Positions 43,084 through 52,241 of a stretch of 64,000 bases of DNA are shown here, piece by piece. Origin of the DNA: an uncultured Ruminococcus sp. GTDB lineage: Bacteria > Bacillota > Clostridia > Oscillospirales > Acutalibacteraceae. The DNA lies in NCBI GenBank assembly GCA_902794395.1, contig CADBHB010000006.1:1-64000 (forward strand). The letters are read 5' to 3'. The number at the start of each line of letters is the position of its first letter. Position 1 is the first letter of the stretch. Position numbers and translations under genes: made by a program. The notes beneath the pieces are model-generated. The model was not told the origin of the DNA and made no database searches. It was given only the letters and a program-made list of their open reading frames with translations.

Positions 43084-45792
43084 TTATACATCCGCAGGGA
43101 ATTCGGTGATGAACTCCGCTAAATACATCTGGATCAGGGTCGCGTCGGCTATATCAATCTCGCCATCGCCGTTGGTGTCCGCCAAAGCGAGAGCCTGTTC
43201 AGAAAGCGGCTCTATCTCGGCGATATGTCTTTGGATCGCGGTCACATCGCAGATAGTCACTCTGCCGTCGAGGTTTGCGTCGCCGAGCAGAACCTCCGGC
43301 GTACCGGTAGCCCGAACCGAAAGCTTGACATAAAGCGCCATAAGACCGGATATCTCGGTGACAGTGCCGCCGTTTACAGTGATGTTTGTGTTCTCGTCCA
43401 GCCAATAACCGAAGTCGGGAATGAGCATACAGGAGGTGTAGTAGTCGGTTCCCGCTTGAATGGTTCCCTCAAAAATATCCTCTGCGGTCTCCCACACGGG
43501 CGGCATATGGATGTAGCAGTGGGCGTTTTCGCCGAGCGTGAGCTGCGGCGGGTTGGTTTGACCTTCCCAATCGCCCTCTACGACCGTACCGGCTTCGGGA
43601 GGAACAATGGTAAGCGCAACGTTGCGGAGCTTTTGATAGAAGCCCGCATACACGGTCATATCTGAGGTAACGGCGCTGTTGATCAGCTGCCACGCGTCCT
43701 CGCTGTATTCCTCCTCGTCGGCAAATTCCGCAAGCGGCTTGGTGGCAATATCGCGGAACAGGTAATCGTCGGTTTCCATATCGTAAAGAGCGGAGAAAAC
43801 GCCCGCGTCGCTCAACGCGTCAAAAAAGCGTGAGCCGTGGTCGATCTCAACAGCAACGATATCATCGCCAAATTCGCCGCAATCCACGGTAACGGTGTAA
43901 TGCTTCAACTCGAAAACGGGCTTGATCTCAACATCGGATGTCAGCATAACAAAGGCGTCATCCTCAACGGTCACGCCGCCGCTGACGACCTCCCAGCCCG
44001 TGAGCACATAGCCTTCATTTGGGGTCGCGGTCAGCGTGACCGCGTCGCCGTTTTGGGCGGAGAGTACGTCTGCCGCCGCGCTGCCGTGCTCGCTCTGAGC
44101 GACCGTAACAGTATGGGCGTCGCCCTTGATATAGGTGGTGACGACAGCCGGCTCGCAGCGGTACTGTATGCCGCCGACGGTAAACCGGCAGGTAACAGTT
44201 CCTTCCTGTCTGCCTGCGCAGGCATAGCTGAAATTGCCCTTGCCGTCCGTTTGTCTAAAAAACATCGAGTTGGGATATACGCTGTCGGAAACAATAATGC
44301 TCTGGTTTTCCATGGGATTTCCGTCCTTGTCAAAGGCGGTACCCTCGATATTAAAGGTTTCGTATACAGCCGCCTGGTTTGGCGCGGTCGCGGTGATATA
44401 CACATCCTCCTTCTCCAATACGTTGATCGCGCACGTATATTCCGCGCTGCCGTAGCTTACGCGGGCAGTATATTCGCCCGGCGCCGCGTCGTCCGGCACG
44501 GTAAAGGAACAGTCTACGTTAAAAAAGTAATTATTATTTTTACTGACGTTACTGGTTTTGCTGTAAACGATCGTTCCGTTGTAAAGCAATTCCGCCATGC
44601 AGGTATCGTTGTCGATCAAATATCCGCTTGACTGATCGGTCAGCTTTCCCCTTATCAAGAAGCTGTTTCCCTGATACACTTCACTTCGGGAACAGTACAT
44701 ATCGGAGAAAGCCGCGTTCGCGGAGCCCTTGACTCTGAATACAGGGGAATACTCCTTTCTGTAGCGAGACTCGTACTTGATCTCCCAGCCTTCAAAAATA
44801 AATTGAGCGTCGCCCTGCTTGGTCGGTATCAAATTGGTTGTGGGCGCTTCTCTTCCTTCGTAGCCTGTTTTTCTGTCCAGAACGCTTCCGTCATCATTGA
44901 ACCAAATATACTCAACTGTCTGTCGCTTCACAAATTTAGCGGTGAGCGTTACGTTATCGGAGGGCATATAGAACTCGTAAAACACGTTTTTCCACATCGG
45001 TATCAGCAGCATCTTATCGGTGATACAGGTCACCGAATCCAGCTTGTAGGCGTAATCGGAGGTATCAAATACCCTCACAAGGCTGCCCTCGAGGGCAGTA
45101 GAAACGTTGCATCTGATCGTGCCGCCCTGACTGTCCGCAACGGTGATGGTGTAGTTGTTTTCAACCTTCTTGAAAAACGCCTGTATCTGGATATCCATGG
45201 CGGGCATCGTGCAGTTGAAAACATTGTGGGCTTCTTCTTCTAACCTCCAAAGCTTGCCGTCGGCGCGCTCATACTGGATACCGGAAAGCATATATCCTTC
45301 GTCGGGATAAACATATACCGTAAAATTCCGTTCGGTCGTGACCTCAATTTCGCTTCCGCCGATCTCGATACTGCCCTTTCCTCCGACGACCCTCGTGGTT
45401 ACCCTGTGCTTTTGAACGGGCTTAAAAACAACATGAAAGGTCGTGTTCTCGGCGGGCATTTTTAGATGACATTCATATTCCGTCGTCTGTCCGTAGACCA
45501 GCGTGCCGTAGACCACCTTCTTTTCTCCGCTTTGAGGGGTATAGTAGATATGATCGACCTCGTAGCCCTTTTTAGGTTTTGCCCACAGCGTCACCTGTTC
45601 CCCGGCCGCAAAGCTTTCGGTGTATTTATCCTCGGCGTTATACGAGTAGAGCCTGCCCTGTGAATCGTCGTATACGCACGAAACGGAATAGACGGTCTCT
45701 GCCGAAGCGCTCAGCGGAAACAAGCCGAGCAGCAGGCAGAGGGCAAGCGCCAAAGCTAAAATTTTAACTAATTCTTTACTTGTCTTTTTCAT
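43084..45792 (-). CDS. Secreted protein with InlB-like repeats and a C-terminal type I dockerin
   Basis: A 902-residue exported protein. The signal peptide (KILALALALCLLLGLFPLSASA) is followed by several beta-rich, InlB B-repeat-like segments (AKPKKGYEVDHIYY, PNEGYVLTGWEV) and an Ig-like or carboxypeptidase-regulatory-like middle. Residues about 834-900 form a type I dockerin: two Ca-binding loops GDANLDGRVTICD and ADTNGDGEIDIAD. No glycosidase domain is visible. It should therefore dock a non-catalytic, perhaps adhesive, module onto a cohesin scaffold encoded elsewhere. GGAGGTG precedes ATG 45792. Confidence 0.88.
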   Translation of the reverse strand: MKKTSKELVKILALALALCLLLGLFPLSASAETVYSVSCVYDDSQGRLYSYNAEDKYTESFAAGEQVTLWAKPKKGYEVDHIYYTPQSGEKKVVYGTLVYGQTTEYECHLKMPAENTTFHVVFKPVQKHRVTTRVVGGKGSIEIGGSEIEVTTERNFTVYVYPDEGYMLSGIQYERADGKLWRLEEEAHNVFNCTMPAMDIQIQAFFKKVENNYTITVADSQGGTIRCNVSTALEGSLVRVFDTSDYAYKLDSVTCITDKMLLIPMWKNVFYEFYMPSDNVTLTAKFVKRQTVEYIWFNDDGSVLDRKTGYEGREAPTTNLIPTKQGDAQFIFEGWEIKYESRYRKEYSPVFRVKGSANAAFSDMYCSRSEVYQGNSFLIRGKLTDQSSGYLIDNDTCMAELLYNGTIVYSKTSNVSKNNNYFFNVDCSFTVPDDAAPGEYTARVSYGSAEYTCAINVLEKEDVYITATAPNQAAVYETFNIEGTAFDKDGNPMENQSIIVSDSVYPNSMFFRQTDGKGNFSYACAGRQEGTVTCRFTVGGIQYRCEPAVVTTYIKGDAHTVTVAQSEHGSAAADVLSAQNGDAVTLTATPNEGYVLTGWEVVSGGVTVEDDAFVMLTSDVEIKPVFELKHYTVTVDCGEFGDDIVAVEIDHGSRFFDALSDAGVFSALYDMETDDYLFRDIATKPLAEFADEEEYSEDAWQLINSAVTSDMTVYAGFYQKLRNVALTIVPPEAGTVVEGDWEGQTNPPQLTLGENAHCYIHMPPVWETAEDIFEGTIQAGTDYYTSCMLIPDFGYWLDENTNITVNGGTVTEISGLMALYVKLSVRATGTPEVLLGDANLDGRVTICDVTAIQRHIAEIEPLSEQALALADTNGDGEIDIADATLIQMYLAEFITEFPADV

Positions 45793-45841
45793 GGTAACAC
45801 CTCCTGTTTTGCATAAAATCTGCGCTGTATTTTATGATTTT

Positions 45842-45871
45842 ATTATATAATATTTCATTTTGTGATGTCAA
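45842..45871 (-). promoter_or_regulatory. Promoter of the dockerin protein gene
   Basis: Minus-strand TTGACA (45866-45871), 18-nt spacer, TATAAT (45842-45847), 50 nt before the ATG. Confidence 0.8.
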
Positions 45872-45910
45872 CGCAAAAACAAAAATGACTTGAAATTCGT
45901 TAAAAATCGC

Positions 45911-45939
45911 TTGGGTTTTGTTTTTACATCCGCTATAAT
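45911..45939 (+). promoter_or_regulatory. Promoter of the broken LytTR regulator
   Basis: TTGGGT (45911-45916), 17-nt spacer, TATAAT (45934-45939), followed by AAAGGAG and ATG 45968. The signals are intact although the gene is not. Confidence 0.7.
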
Positions 45940-45967
45940 AAAGACAGGTTTTTAAAGGAGTCGCAAT

Positions 45968-46469
45968 ATGAACCAACAAACCATCGCCGATCTTTCGGCG
46001 GAGCTGATCATGCAATACTATGAGAACGACTACATGCCGTTTTTGAACCATATGGACGACGAGGCGCTGTGGTACGGTCCCGCCGAGGGGCAGTTTTTGC
46101 AGGGCAGAGAGGAAATGATCCGCGTCTGGAACGCAGAGGAACACAGCCTAAAATTCTCTTTGGGAAATATAGAGGTGACGCATATCACCTCTAACCCGTC
46201 CTTTTGCGACGTGATGCTCGGCTATCATGTCACTACCCATTACCCGGATCACCACGACATCACATGGCGCGATAGAGGTCGCCGCATCCGTTTCAACACT
46301 TGCCAAGCAGTATGGCAGACTGTTTTTGCGCTGTCATCACAGCCACTTGGTAAACCCTGTCTATATCCAAAACATCCGCCGCTTCAAGGTCACGCTCTCC
46401 GACGGAACCGAACTGCCAATCCCCGAAAAGAAATATACCGCCTTTCGAGAGCAGTGTCAGAAGAGATAA
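45968..46469 (+). pseudogene. LytTR-family regulator with internal deletion and frameshift
   Basis: The first 90 codons encode a SnoaL-like N-terminal domain (MNQQTIADLSAELIMQYYEN ... HYPDHHDIT). The frame then shifts near 46245. In another frame the end of a LytTR DNA-binding domain is readable: YGRLFLRCHHSHLVNPVYI, then FKVTLSDGTELPIPEKKY, to the stop at 46469. The middle linker and first half of LytTR (about 100 codons by family comparison) are missing, so an internal deletion also broke the frame. The protein cannot bind DNA normally. It lies inside the island. The following 46470-46726 holds only short hairpins and a tandem TGGTTCACAA duplication. Confidence 0.8.
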
Positions 46470-46726
46470 GAGAGTAACGATGGTTCACAATGGTTCACAA
46501 TCGTATTCTTTCGTTAACTTTGTTTTTATTCATAATTATCGCACGAAAGTTGAGCAGTGTTCAATACGGCGATGAGTTTGACGGGTACTTTTAACCAAAA
46601 ACAAAAACGGCTCAAGCATCACTGTTTAAGCCTTGCGGCTTATGTTCAAAAACCGCATAAAAACGCGACAAATCGACCTTTTTTAAACGAAAATGCCCCG
46701 AAACGCGATCTGCGTCTCGAGGCGCT

Positions 46727-46775
46727 CGAGTGGCATTGGCTGTAATGAATAATACAATGCACCCCGATGCACCCT
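46727..46775. other. Integration-site-like motif C with tandem GGGTGCA repeats
   Basis: CGAGTGGCATTGGCTGTAAT, then ATACAATGCACCCCGATGCACCC, nearly repeats the block at 36024-36071 in the same orientation. It lies directly after the nucleoside hydrolase gene, whose stop is embedded in a 7-bp hairpin (ACCCTGC/GCAGGGT). It probably marks an old element boundary inside the island. Confidence 0.5.
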
Positions 46776-46789
46776 GCGATATTGCAGGG

Positions 46790-47893
46790 TCATTTACCGA
46801 TTGCCTGCAAATACAGATCAAAGTAATCCGAACCGCAGACGCCGCTTACCAGCGTCACATTATATTCAAAGTCGTTTTGAGCCACATCGTAGGTAAAGCC
46901 GTTTTGATAGAAAAGCACTTGTCCGCGGGTCTCGCCCTTATCGGTAATACAGCTTCCGTGACAACTGAGCGTCTCTGTGACAAAGTCATCATATATCACA
47001 CACATCATCGCCAGCGAATCGCAGTTGTATACCCGATCTCCGCTTCCGTTGTTTTTGTAAAACTCTCTGATCTTGGCAAATGAAGCTGTCACGAAATGAC
47101 CGATCTCATTATCCGCGTTAAGCTTATCAAACTGTTCACCTGACCATGCTGCCTCGCCGCCGCACATATCAAGCCCGACTACCGTGATCGGGATGCCGGA
47201 ATCCAACATTTCCTTATAGGCTTCGGGATCGTGGTAAGTGTTGAATTCCGCGACCGGGGTCGCGTTGCCCGGACCGAGTCCGGCGGTGCCCATCGACCAG
47301 ATCCTCTTGACCTTTTTCATTGTGCCGGGATCCCGCTTTATCGCCCCGGCTATGTTTGTTGCCGGCCCGAGCGCAACGATCTCAACTTCGTTTGGATTTG
47401 CCTTCACTGTTTCCAGAATAAAGTCGATCGCGTCCTTATCCTCAGATTTTCCGTTCGGATGGATCAAATCGGCGTCACCCATGCCGTCTGTTCCGAACAC
47501 GCTGAACGCATCGATCTTTTCACCGCTGAAGTTTTCGGCAGCACCTTTATAGACAGGAGCGTCGCAGCCTGCGATCTCCAGCGCGGCTAAAGCATTCTTT
47601 GTGCCCTGCTCAAGGTCGACGTTGCCCGCAAGCACAGTAACGCCGAGGATGTCGATATTCTCGCTTTTTGCCGCAAGGATCAGCGCCGATGCGTCATCCG
47701 CTCCGGTATCGGTGTCAATAATGACCTTCCGATCAGGCGCAGGCGTGTATTCGCTCAGCGCGGTATCTGTGGAGCAAGGTGTGTCATCTTGGTTTTCCGT
47801 TTTTGAACAGCCCAAAAAGGCTGCCGTCATTATCAGGCATAGAATCAGCAAAACAGTATTTTTAATTCCAAAACTTGATTTTATATCTACCAC
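46790..47893 (-). CDS. Nucleoside hydrolase family lipoprotein
   Basis: A 367-residue exported enzyme of the IunH family. The signal peptide ends in a lipobox (AAFLGC). The Ca-binding nucleoside hydrolase motif is IIDTDTGADDASAL; further family segments are EIVALGPATNIA, EFNTYHDPEA and the late DSLAMM. It should split ribonucleosides or related N-ribosides outside the membrane. It is the last gene of a seven-gene operon that begins with acetolactate decarboxylase at 53842. The operon mate FGGY kinase could use the released pentose only after uptake. Confidence 0.88.
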   Translation of the reverse strand: MVDIKSSFGIKNTVLLILCLIMTAAFLGCSKTENQDDTPCSTDTALSEYTPAPDRKVIIDTDTGADDASALILAAKSENIDILGVTVLAGNVDLEQGTKNALAALEIAGCDAPVYKGAAENFSGEKIDAFSVFGTDGMGDADLIHPNGKSEDKDAIDFILETVKANPNEVEIVALGPATNIAGAIKRDPGTMKKVKRIWSMGTAGLGPGNATPVAEFNTYHDPEAYKEMLDSGIPITVVGLDMCGGEAAWSGEQFDKLNADNEIGHFVTASFAKIREFYKNNGSGDRVYNCDSLAMMCVIYDDFVTETLSCHGSCITDKGETRGQVLFYQNGFTYDVAQNDFEYNVTLVSGVCGSDYFDLYLQAIGK

Positions 47894-47919
47894 TCCTTAT
47901 AGAAGTACAATAACATAAA

Positions 47920-48348
47920 TCACTCTTCATCTTGACCCGACGCTTTTTTGTTTGTGTCAACAGTCTTCCTATATACAAAATATCGATCATAAAAATACTC
48001 GGATACCAAATTTAACGCCATATTCAGTCCCGTCACGAGAAAATCGTTCCATCCGCAGTTTTCAGCCAAAAAGTTACCCAGCAAGGTTGAAAGCGGTGTA
48101 AATACAATATAGAAACAGGCGACCTTCAACATGGCTACGGATACATTCCCCGAAGCGCGGAACGTAAAACGGCGATTCAATGTGAAATTCCAAAGCACAG
48201 ACAGCACCAGAGCGATCAAATACTTCGGCCAGTAAGGCCACGGAGTAAAAGCCTCCAGCAGCGCGAATGAGACGATTTCAATAATTCCGGAGGATACCGA
48301 GAACAGCGCGAATTTGATACCTCTTACCGATTCTTTCCGTTTGTTCAA
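47920..48348 (-). CDS. GtrA-family membrane protein
   Basis: A 142-residue four-helix membrane protein of the GtrA family, which includes proteins that help translocate lipid-linked sugars for cell-wall or surface glycosylation. Family features: KFALFSVSSGIIEIVSFALL, WNFTLNRRFTF, and a polar tail after the last helix. It overlaps the FGGY kinase stop by 4 nt and precedes the nucleoside hydrolase by 26 nt. A role in surface polymer modification is inferred from family only. Confidence 0.88.
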   Translation of the reverse strand: MNKRKESVRGIKFALFSVSSGIIEIVSFALLEAFTPWPYWPKYLIALVLSVLWNFTLNRRFTFRASGNVSVAMLKVACFYIVFTPLSTLLGNFLAENCGWNDFLVTGLNMALNLVSEYFYDRYFVYRKTVDTNKKASGQDEE

Positions 48349-49949
48349 TTTCTGATACCTCCGTTTATTATTTTATAATTCGAGGCGTTGGACTTGTAGA
48401 GATTTTTGAATACTTTATAGTTGCGTTCATATGCTTCTTTGTTTTGGAGATTCGGAACGTAGGTTTGGTTGGATTTTACAAGCTGACGCGATAATTCAAG
48501 CACATCCGCGCCCTTGACGCCCGCCGCGACAACGAGCGCCGTTCCTATCGCGCCGACCTCCTGAGCGTTGCCGACAGTTTCTATGGTTCGTCCGGTTATA
48601 TCCGCAAGCATTTGGCAGGTAACGGGAGACAACGCCCCGCCGCCGACAAACCGAATAGTATCGGATGTTTTTACCTTTTTTTCCGAGCACTCCAGCAGCC
48701 AGCGCAGGTGATAGCATATGCCCTCCAACACCGCGCGGAGCATATCTCGCTTGCCGTTTTCAATTCTAATGTTGAAGAACATTCCTCCTGCGTCGGAGTC
48801 CTCAAACGGGCAGCGGTTGCCGTGCAGCCACGGGGTAAAGATCACGCCGTTTGCTCCGGGAGGAACCTTGCCGACCTCTTCGGAAAGGTAATCGTAAAGG
48901 CTTGTGTATTTGCTTTCGATGTCGTCCGCCACCGTGTTTTTATTCAAATAAACGCCTATCTCATCCAGCGCGAGATGATCCATGACCCATTCAAAGCACT
49001 TTCCGGCTGTTTCCAGCTCCGCGTAATAGTTGAAGTAACCGTGCTTAGCGGACAGAACGCCCGTTATCATGGCGTTGATATCGACGGTCTGATGATCCAT
49101 AAAGGTCGATACCCAGCCCGACGTTCCGACATAGATATGCGTATCTCCGGGAGTTGTGCATCCGGCGCCGATATTGACAAAGGTGGTGTCGCCGCCTCCT
49201 CCGAATACAGGTATTCCCTCAACGAGTCCGAGATCATCAGCCGCTTTTTTTGTCAGCCCGCCGACCCTGTCCGTGCAGTCGATGATCTCCGGCATATGGT
49301 CGGGGTTGACCTTGTACATTTTCAAAAGACCCTTGTTCCAGCCTTCCCTGCCCTTGCGCGTGTCATACAGGAAGGTCGCAAAGGCGGTATCGGCAGTCCT
49401 GATGATTCTGCCCGTGCAGCGTGACACGAGATAGTCGCCGATGTCCAGCCACTTATAAATCTTTTTGTAAACTTCCGGCTCGTTGTTTTCGACCCATTTA
49501 TACTTCCAGACAGGATCCTTGGCGCTGGTCGAGCCGGCGTAATTGACGAGCAGGTTCCGCGCGAGCTTGTAAAGGCTGCAGCCCGAAACCTTTATGACGC
49601 CGCGCCCCATACATTCCTTGTATTCCTTAAAGCCCTTTTGATCCAGATAGTTCATCGGGCGTCTGAGGGCGTTGCCTTTTTCGTCAACCAAAACCGTTCC
49701 CTGCATTTGTGAACAGAACGCCATTCCTTCAACAGCCTCGGGGCTGACATTCGATTTCTTTAACACATCGCGGGTGGTAGAACAAAGCGCCGCCCACCAT
49801 TCTTCCGTATCCTGTTCCGCGCCGCCGTCGTCGGAAATGTAAAGCCCGTACTCAGCGGCAGCTCCGGCGACAAGCTGTATTTTCGCGTCGATTTGAAACA
49901 GACAGGTTTTGACGCTGCTTGTCCCGAAGTCATAAATAATGATATACAC
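48345..49949 (-). CDS. FGGY-family carbohydrate kinase, xylulokinase-like
   Basis: A 534-residue sugar kinase. It opens MYIIIYDFGTSSVKTCLF (phosphate loop 1), has QDTEEWWAALCSTTRDVL typical of xylulokinases, CSQMQGTVLVD, and the C-terminal ATP side VRFVGGGALSPVTCQMLADI and NAQEVGAIGTAL. The catalytic Asp is most likely in MNYLDQKG. Substrate could be D-xylulose or another ketose/polyol. Its gene follows the HAD gene by 12 nt and overlaps gtrA-like. Confidence 0.9.
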   Translation of the reverse strand: MYIIIYDFGTSSVKTCLFQIDAKIQLVAGAAAEYGLYISDDGGAEQDTEEWWAALCSTTRDVLKKSNVSPEAVEGMAFCSQMQGTVLVDEKGNALRRPMNYLDQKGFKEYKECMGRGVIKVSGCSLYKLARNLLVNYAGSTSAKDPVWKYKWVENNEPEVYKKIYKWLDIGDYLVSRCTGRIIRTADTAFATFLYDTRKGREGWNKGLLKMYKVNPDHMPEIIDCTDRVGGLTKKAADDLGLVEGIPVFGGGGDTTFVNIGAGCTTPGDTHIYVGTSGWVSTFMDHQTVDINAMITGVLSAKHGYFNYYAELETAGKCFEWVMDHLALDEIGVYLNKNTVADDIESKYTSLYDYLSEEVGKVPPGANGVIFTPWLHGNRCPFEDSDAGGMFFNIRIENGKRDMLRAVLEGICYHLRWLLECSEKKVKTSDTIRFVGGGALSPVTCQMLADITGRTIETVGNAQEVGAIGTALVVAAGVKGADVLELSRQLVKSNQTYVPNLQNKEAYERNYKVFKNLYKSNASNYKIINGGIRN

Positions 49950-49961
49950 TTGCTGTTCCTC

Positions 49962-50594
49962 TTACTCTTCAAGATGGACGGTCCATCCCGTATCGACTTT
50001 CTCATGGACTTTTTTCAGAGTTTCCTCATCCAGCTCCGGCCAGTCGACCACGGTACTTGCGTTTTTAATTACCAAGTGGGCTTTTTCGGCGCACAGAGCG
50101 AGCGGCGTATCGGCGAGAGAGTCGGAATAAAAATTCTCGATCAGCGGAAAGCCGTTGTCAATCATATACTGCGCCTTTTCCTTAGCGTACATATGATTAT
50201 TCAGGAACACTCCGAATTCACGGTCGAAATCCGTCGCCATGAAGTTCACGCCGAGCCTGTTGGCGATCGGCTCGATGATGCAGGTGGGCGACGCGCTGAT
50301 GATCAGGTCGTCCGGCCGCTTTTGCGCGAGATACCAAGAGGATATCTTCTTTTCGTTTTTGTCCCAGTAGCGCTCTATTTGTTCATCAAAATCATCTATC
50401 AGCGTCAGATACCCGAAAAACTTGCGCTGCATCAGATACTCCGGCATTTTTCCCAGCTTGCGCAAAAGCAGGTTTTTGACCGCCTTAGGGAAAAAGGTGA
50501 AATACATCTTGGGATGCCGCCTCATGCACCAGAAGCAGAAGCCTATAGAGCAATCCCCGGGGAAAATAGTTTTGTCAAAATCATATACATTCAT
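49962..50594 (-). CDS. HAD-superfamily phosphatase, subclass IB
   Basis: A 210-residue phosphatase. The nucleophile motif is YDFDKTIFPGD at the extreme N-terminus, motif II is DLIISASPT, and motif III/IV is YSDSLADTPL. The helical cap inserted after motif I fits the phosphoserine-phosphatase-like subclass. It sits 8 nt after the symporter gene and 12 nt before the FGGY kinase. Acting on a phosphorylated sugar or lipid intermediate is inferred. Confidence 0.85.
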   Translation of the reverse strand: MNVYDFDKTIFPGDCSIGFCFWCMRRHPKMYFTFFPKAVKNLLLRKLGKMPEYLMQRKFFGYLTLIDDFDEQIERYWDKNEKKISSWYLAQKRPDDLIISASPTCIIEPIANRLGVNFMATDFDREFGVFLNNHMYAKEKAQYMIDNGFPLIENFYSDSLADTPLALCAEKAHLVIKNASTVVDWPELDEETLKKVHEKVDTGWTVHLEE

Positions 50595-50602
50595 TTCTTA
50601 CC

Positions 50603-52210
50603 TCAAAGCTTTCGTTCCGTTTCTTTATTATATTTTTGTTCCTCAATGGCTGCCGTGACTATATCGCCGATCACGTTGATGATGTTTTGGAGCCAGCCGA
50701 AAAACACTTCGGCAAAAATAGCGATGAGTATCAGCTCATCAGCCTTTAAATACAGTGTGATGATAAGTATGCCTATCATTATCGAGCCCGGCTGGTTGGG
50801 CGCGCCGACAGAGAGGAACAGAATAAGGAAGGCTATGCCGATGATCTGTAACCACGAAATCTCTATACCAAGCAGAAAGATGAAGCTCATCGAGATAAGC
50901 ATTATCAAAAAGCAGTTTCCGTCAAGGTTGGTCTGAGCGAGTATCGGCAGATTTTCCGAGAGCCTCTTTCTGTCGTAACCGTATTTGCGCGAGCAGTATC
51001 TGATATTAAACGGAACCGCGTCGATCACGGAGCTGATTTTAAAATTCTCCCACAGCAGCGCGGGCAGATACTTTACAAAGGGCTTGATTTTTACTTTGCC
51101 GATGATAAGGCGTACCAGATAAAACGCAGATATGACGAACATACTCAGCGCGATAATAATAAGCAGCTTTAATATGATCATCAGGTTGTCTATGCCGTCG
51201 ATCATCAGCATTGAAAGAGCCGTGAAAAAGCAGAAGAACGGCAGTGTGAACATAACGACGGTCAGCATTTTAGAGAACAGCTCTAAACTGATATTGATGA
51301 ATCTGTGCACCGCGCCGAAGTACTCCCCGATTGAACATAACGCGTAAGTAAGAAGCAGAGCTAAAATAATGATAGGGAACGGCATGATCGTTTCAAACGG
51401 TTCAAATATGTTGCTCGGAACCAGCGAGTTGATGAACTCGGTCAAATTCATACCGCTTGAGAGCAAGCCTATGTTTCCCAAAGAGCCCTGATGCGAATAT
51501 AAAATATCCGCAATGAGGGGCCCCGTGACAAGCGCGAGTATTACCGCAATAAAAGAAGTGACGATCGTTTTTATTTGCAGCTTTCTTGCGGAGGAGTTTT
51601 TTTCCGAAAGGATATAGATGTCTGTCAGATTTTTGACAAGAGAGAAGAACGTGACCGGAGCGCCTATCATCAGCATTGCGTTTGCGAACTGCTTTATTAA
51701 AGGCTGAATAAGGTTATTATCGAGCGATATTAATTTGTCAGCGCTTACGAAATTAATCAGCGCTATGCTGACCGGCACGGCAAGAAGGATAGCGATAAAG
51801 CAGTAAACAAGAGAGCTGTTGTTATTTCTTTTGACAACGATGCTGACGCGGTTATAGCCCAGGCGGTATCGGTAGCCCACCTTGTCGCTGTAAGCCTCAA
51901 CTATCTGCAGCTCGGGCGAAATGCTTTTTTGATCCTTTTTCATGCTCGGGATATATGTTTCGCCCTCAAAGCCGAGAGTGACAGTATATTCGCCGAAGCT
52001 CTTCCGTACCTTTACGGTCAGTATTGTGTCCTGACCATAGCCCTGTTCTATCATATCCTGAAACAAAGCCTCAAACAGCAGCATCGTCTCAAAAGCGTTT
52101 CTTTCGTCGATTCGTTTTTGCATCAGCCATTGCTTAATGAATTGATCGGCGGTCTCATAGCTTTCCTGTTTTAGCGGTATCTCTACGGAGCGTGTTTTAA
52201 CCGAGCTCAT
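50603..52210 (-). CDS. Dicarboxylate/amino-acid symporter with N-terminal RsbW-like domain
   Basis: A 535-residue two-part protein. From about residue 133 it is a sodium:dicarboxylate (SDF) symporter with about eight membrane helices (PLIKQFANAMLMIGAPVTFF; SVGAPNQPGSIMI near the re-entrant loop). Residues 1-130 are soluble. They resemble by eye the RsbW-type GHKL fold (FIKQWLMQKRI ... LLFEALFQDMIEQGYG ... YTVTLGFEGETYIP), but the N-box Asn, DNG and GLG boxes are absent. It thus looks like a kinase-dead RsbW-like domain. An intact RsbW, STAS and PP2C set lies divergently at 54.1-56.5 kb. I infer that a STAS protein may bind and gate this transporter. Confidence 0.75.
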   Translation of the reverse strand: MSSVKTRSVEIPLKQESYETADQFIKQWLMQKRIDERNAFETMLLFEALFQDMIEQGYGQDTILTVKVRKSFGEYTVTLGFEGETYIPSMKKDQKSISPELQIVEAYSDKVGYRYRLGYNRVSIVVKRNNNSSLVYCFIAILLAVPVSIALINFVSADKLISLDNNLIQPLIKQFANAMLMIGAPVTFFSLVKNLTDIYILSEKNSSARKLQIKTIVTSFIAVILALVTGPLIADILYSHQGSLGNIGLLSSGMNLTEFINSLVPSNIFEPFETIMPFPIIILALLLTYALCSIGEYFGAVHRFINISLELFSKMLTVVMFTLPFFCFFTALSMLMIDGIDNLMIILKLLIIIALSMFVISAFYLVRLIIGKVKIKPFVKYLPALLWENFKISSVIDAVPFNIRYCSRKYGYDRKRLSENLPILAQTNLDGNCFLIMLISMSFIFLLGIEISWLQIIGIAFLILFLSVGAPNQPGSIMIGILIITLYLKADELILIAIFAEVFFGWLQNIINVIGDIVTAAIEEQKYNKETERKL

Positions 52211-52241
52211 AAAGCTTTTTCACCATCCTCATTTTGAATAA

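Noticed and set aside
42868-43122. Frames between the recombinase fragment and the dockerin gene
   Set aside because: No motif, no ribosome site, and composition unlike coding sequence.
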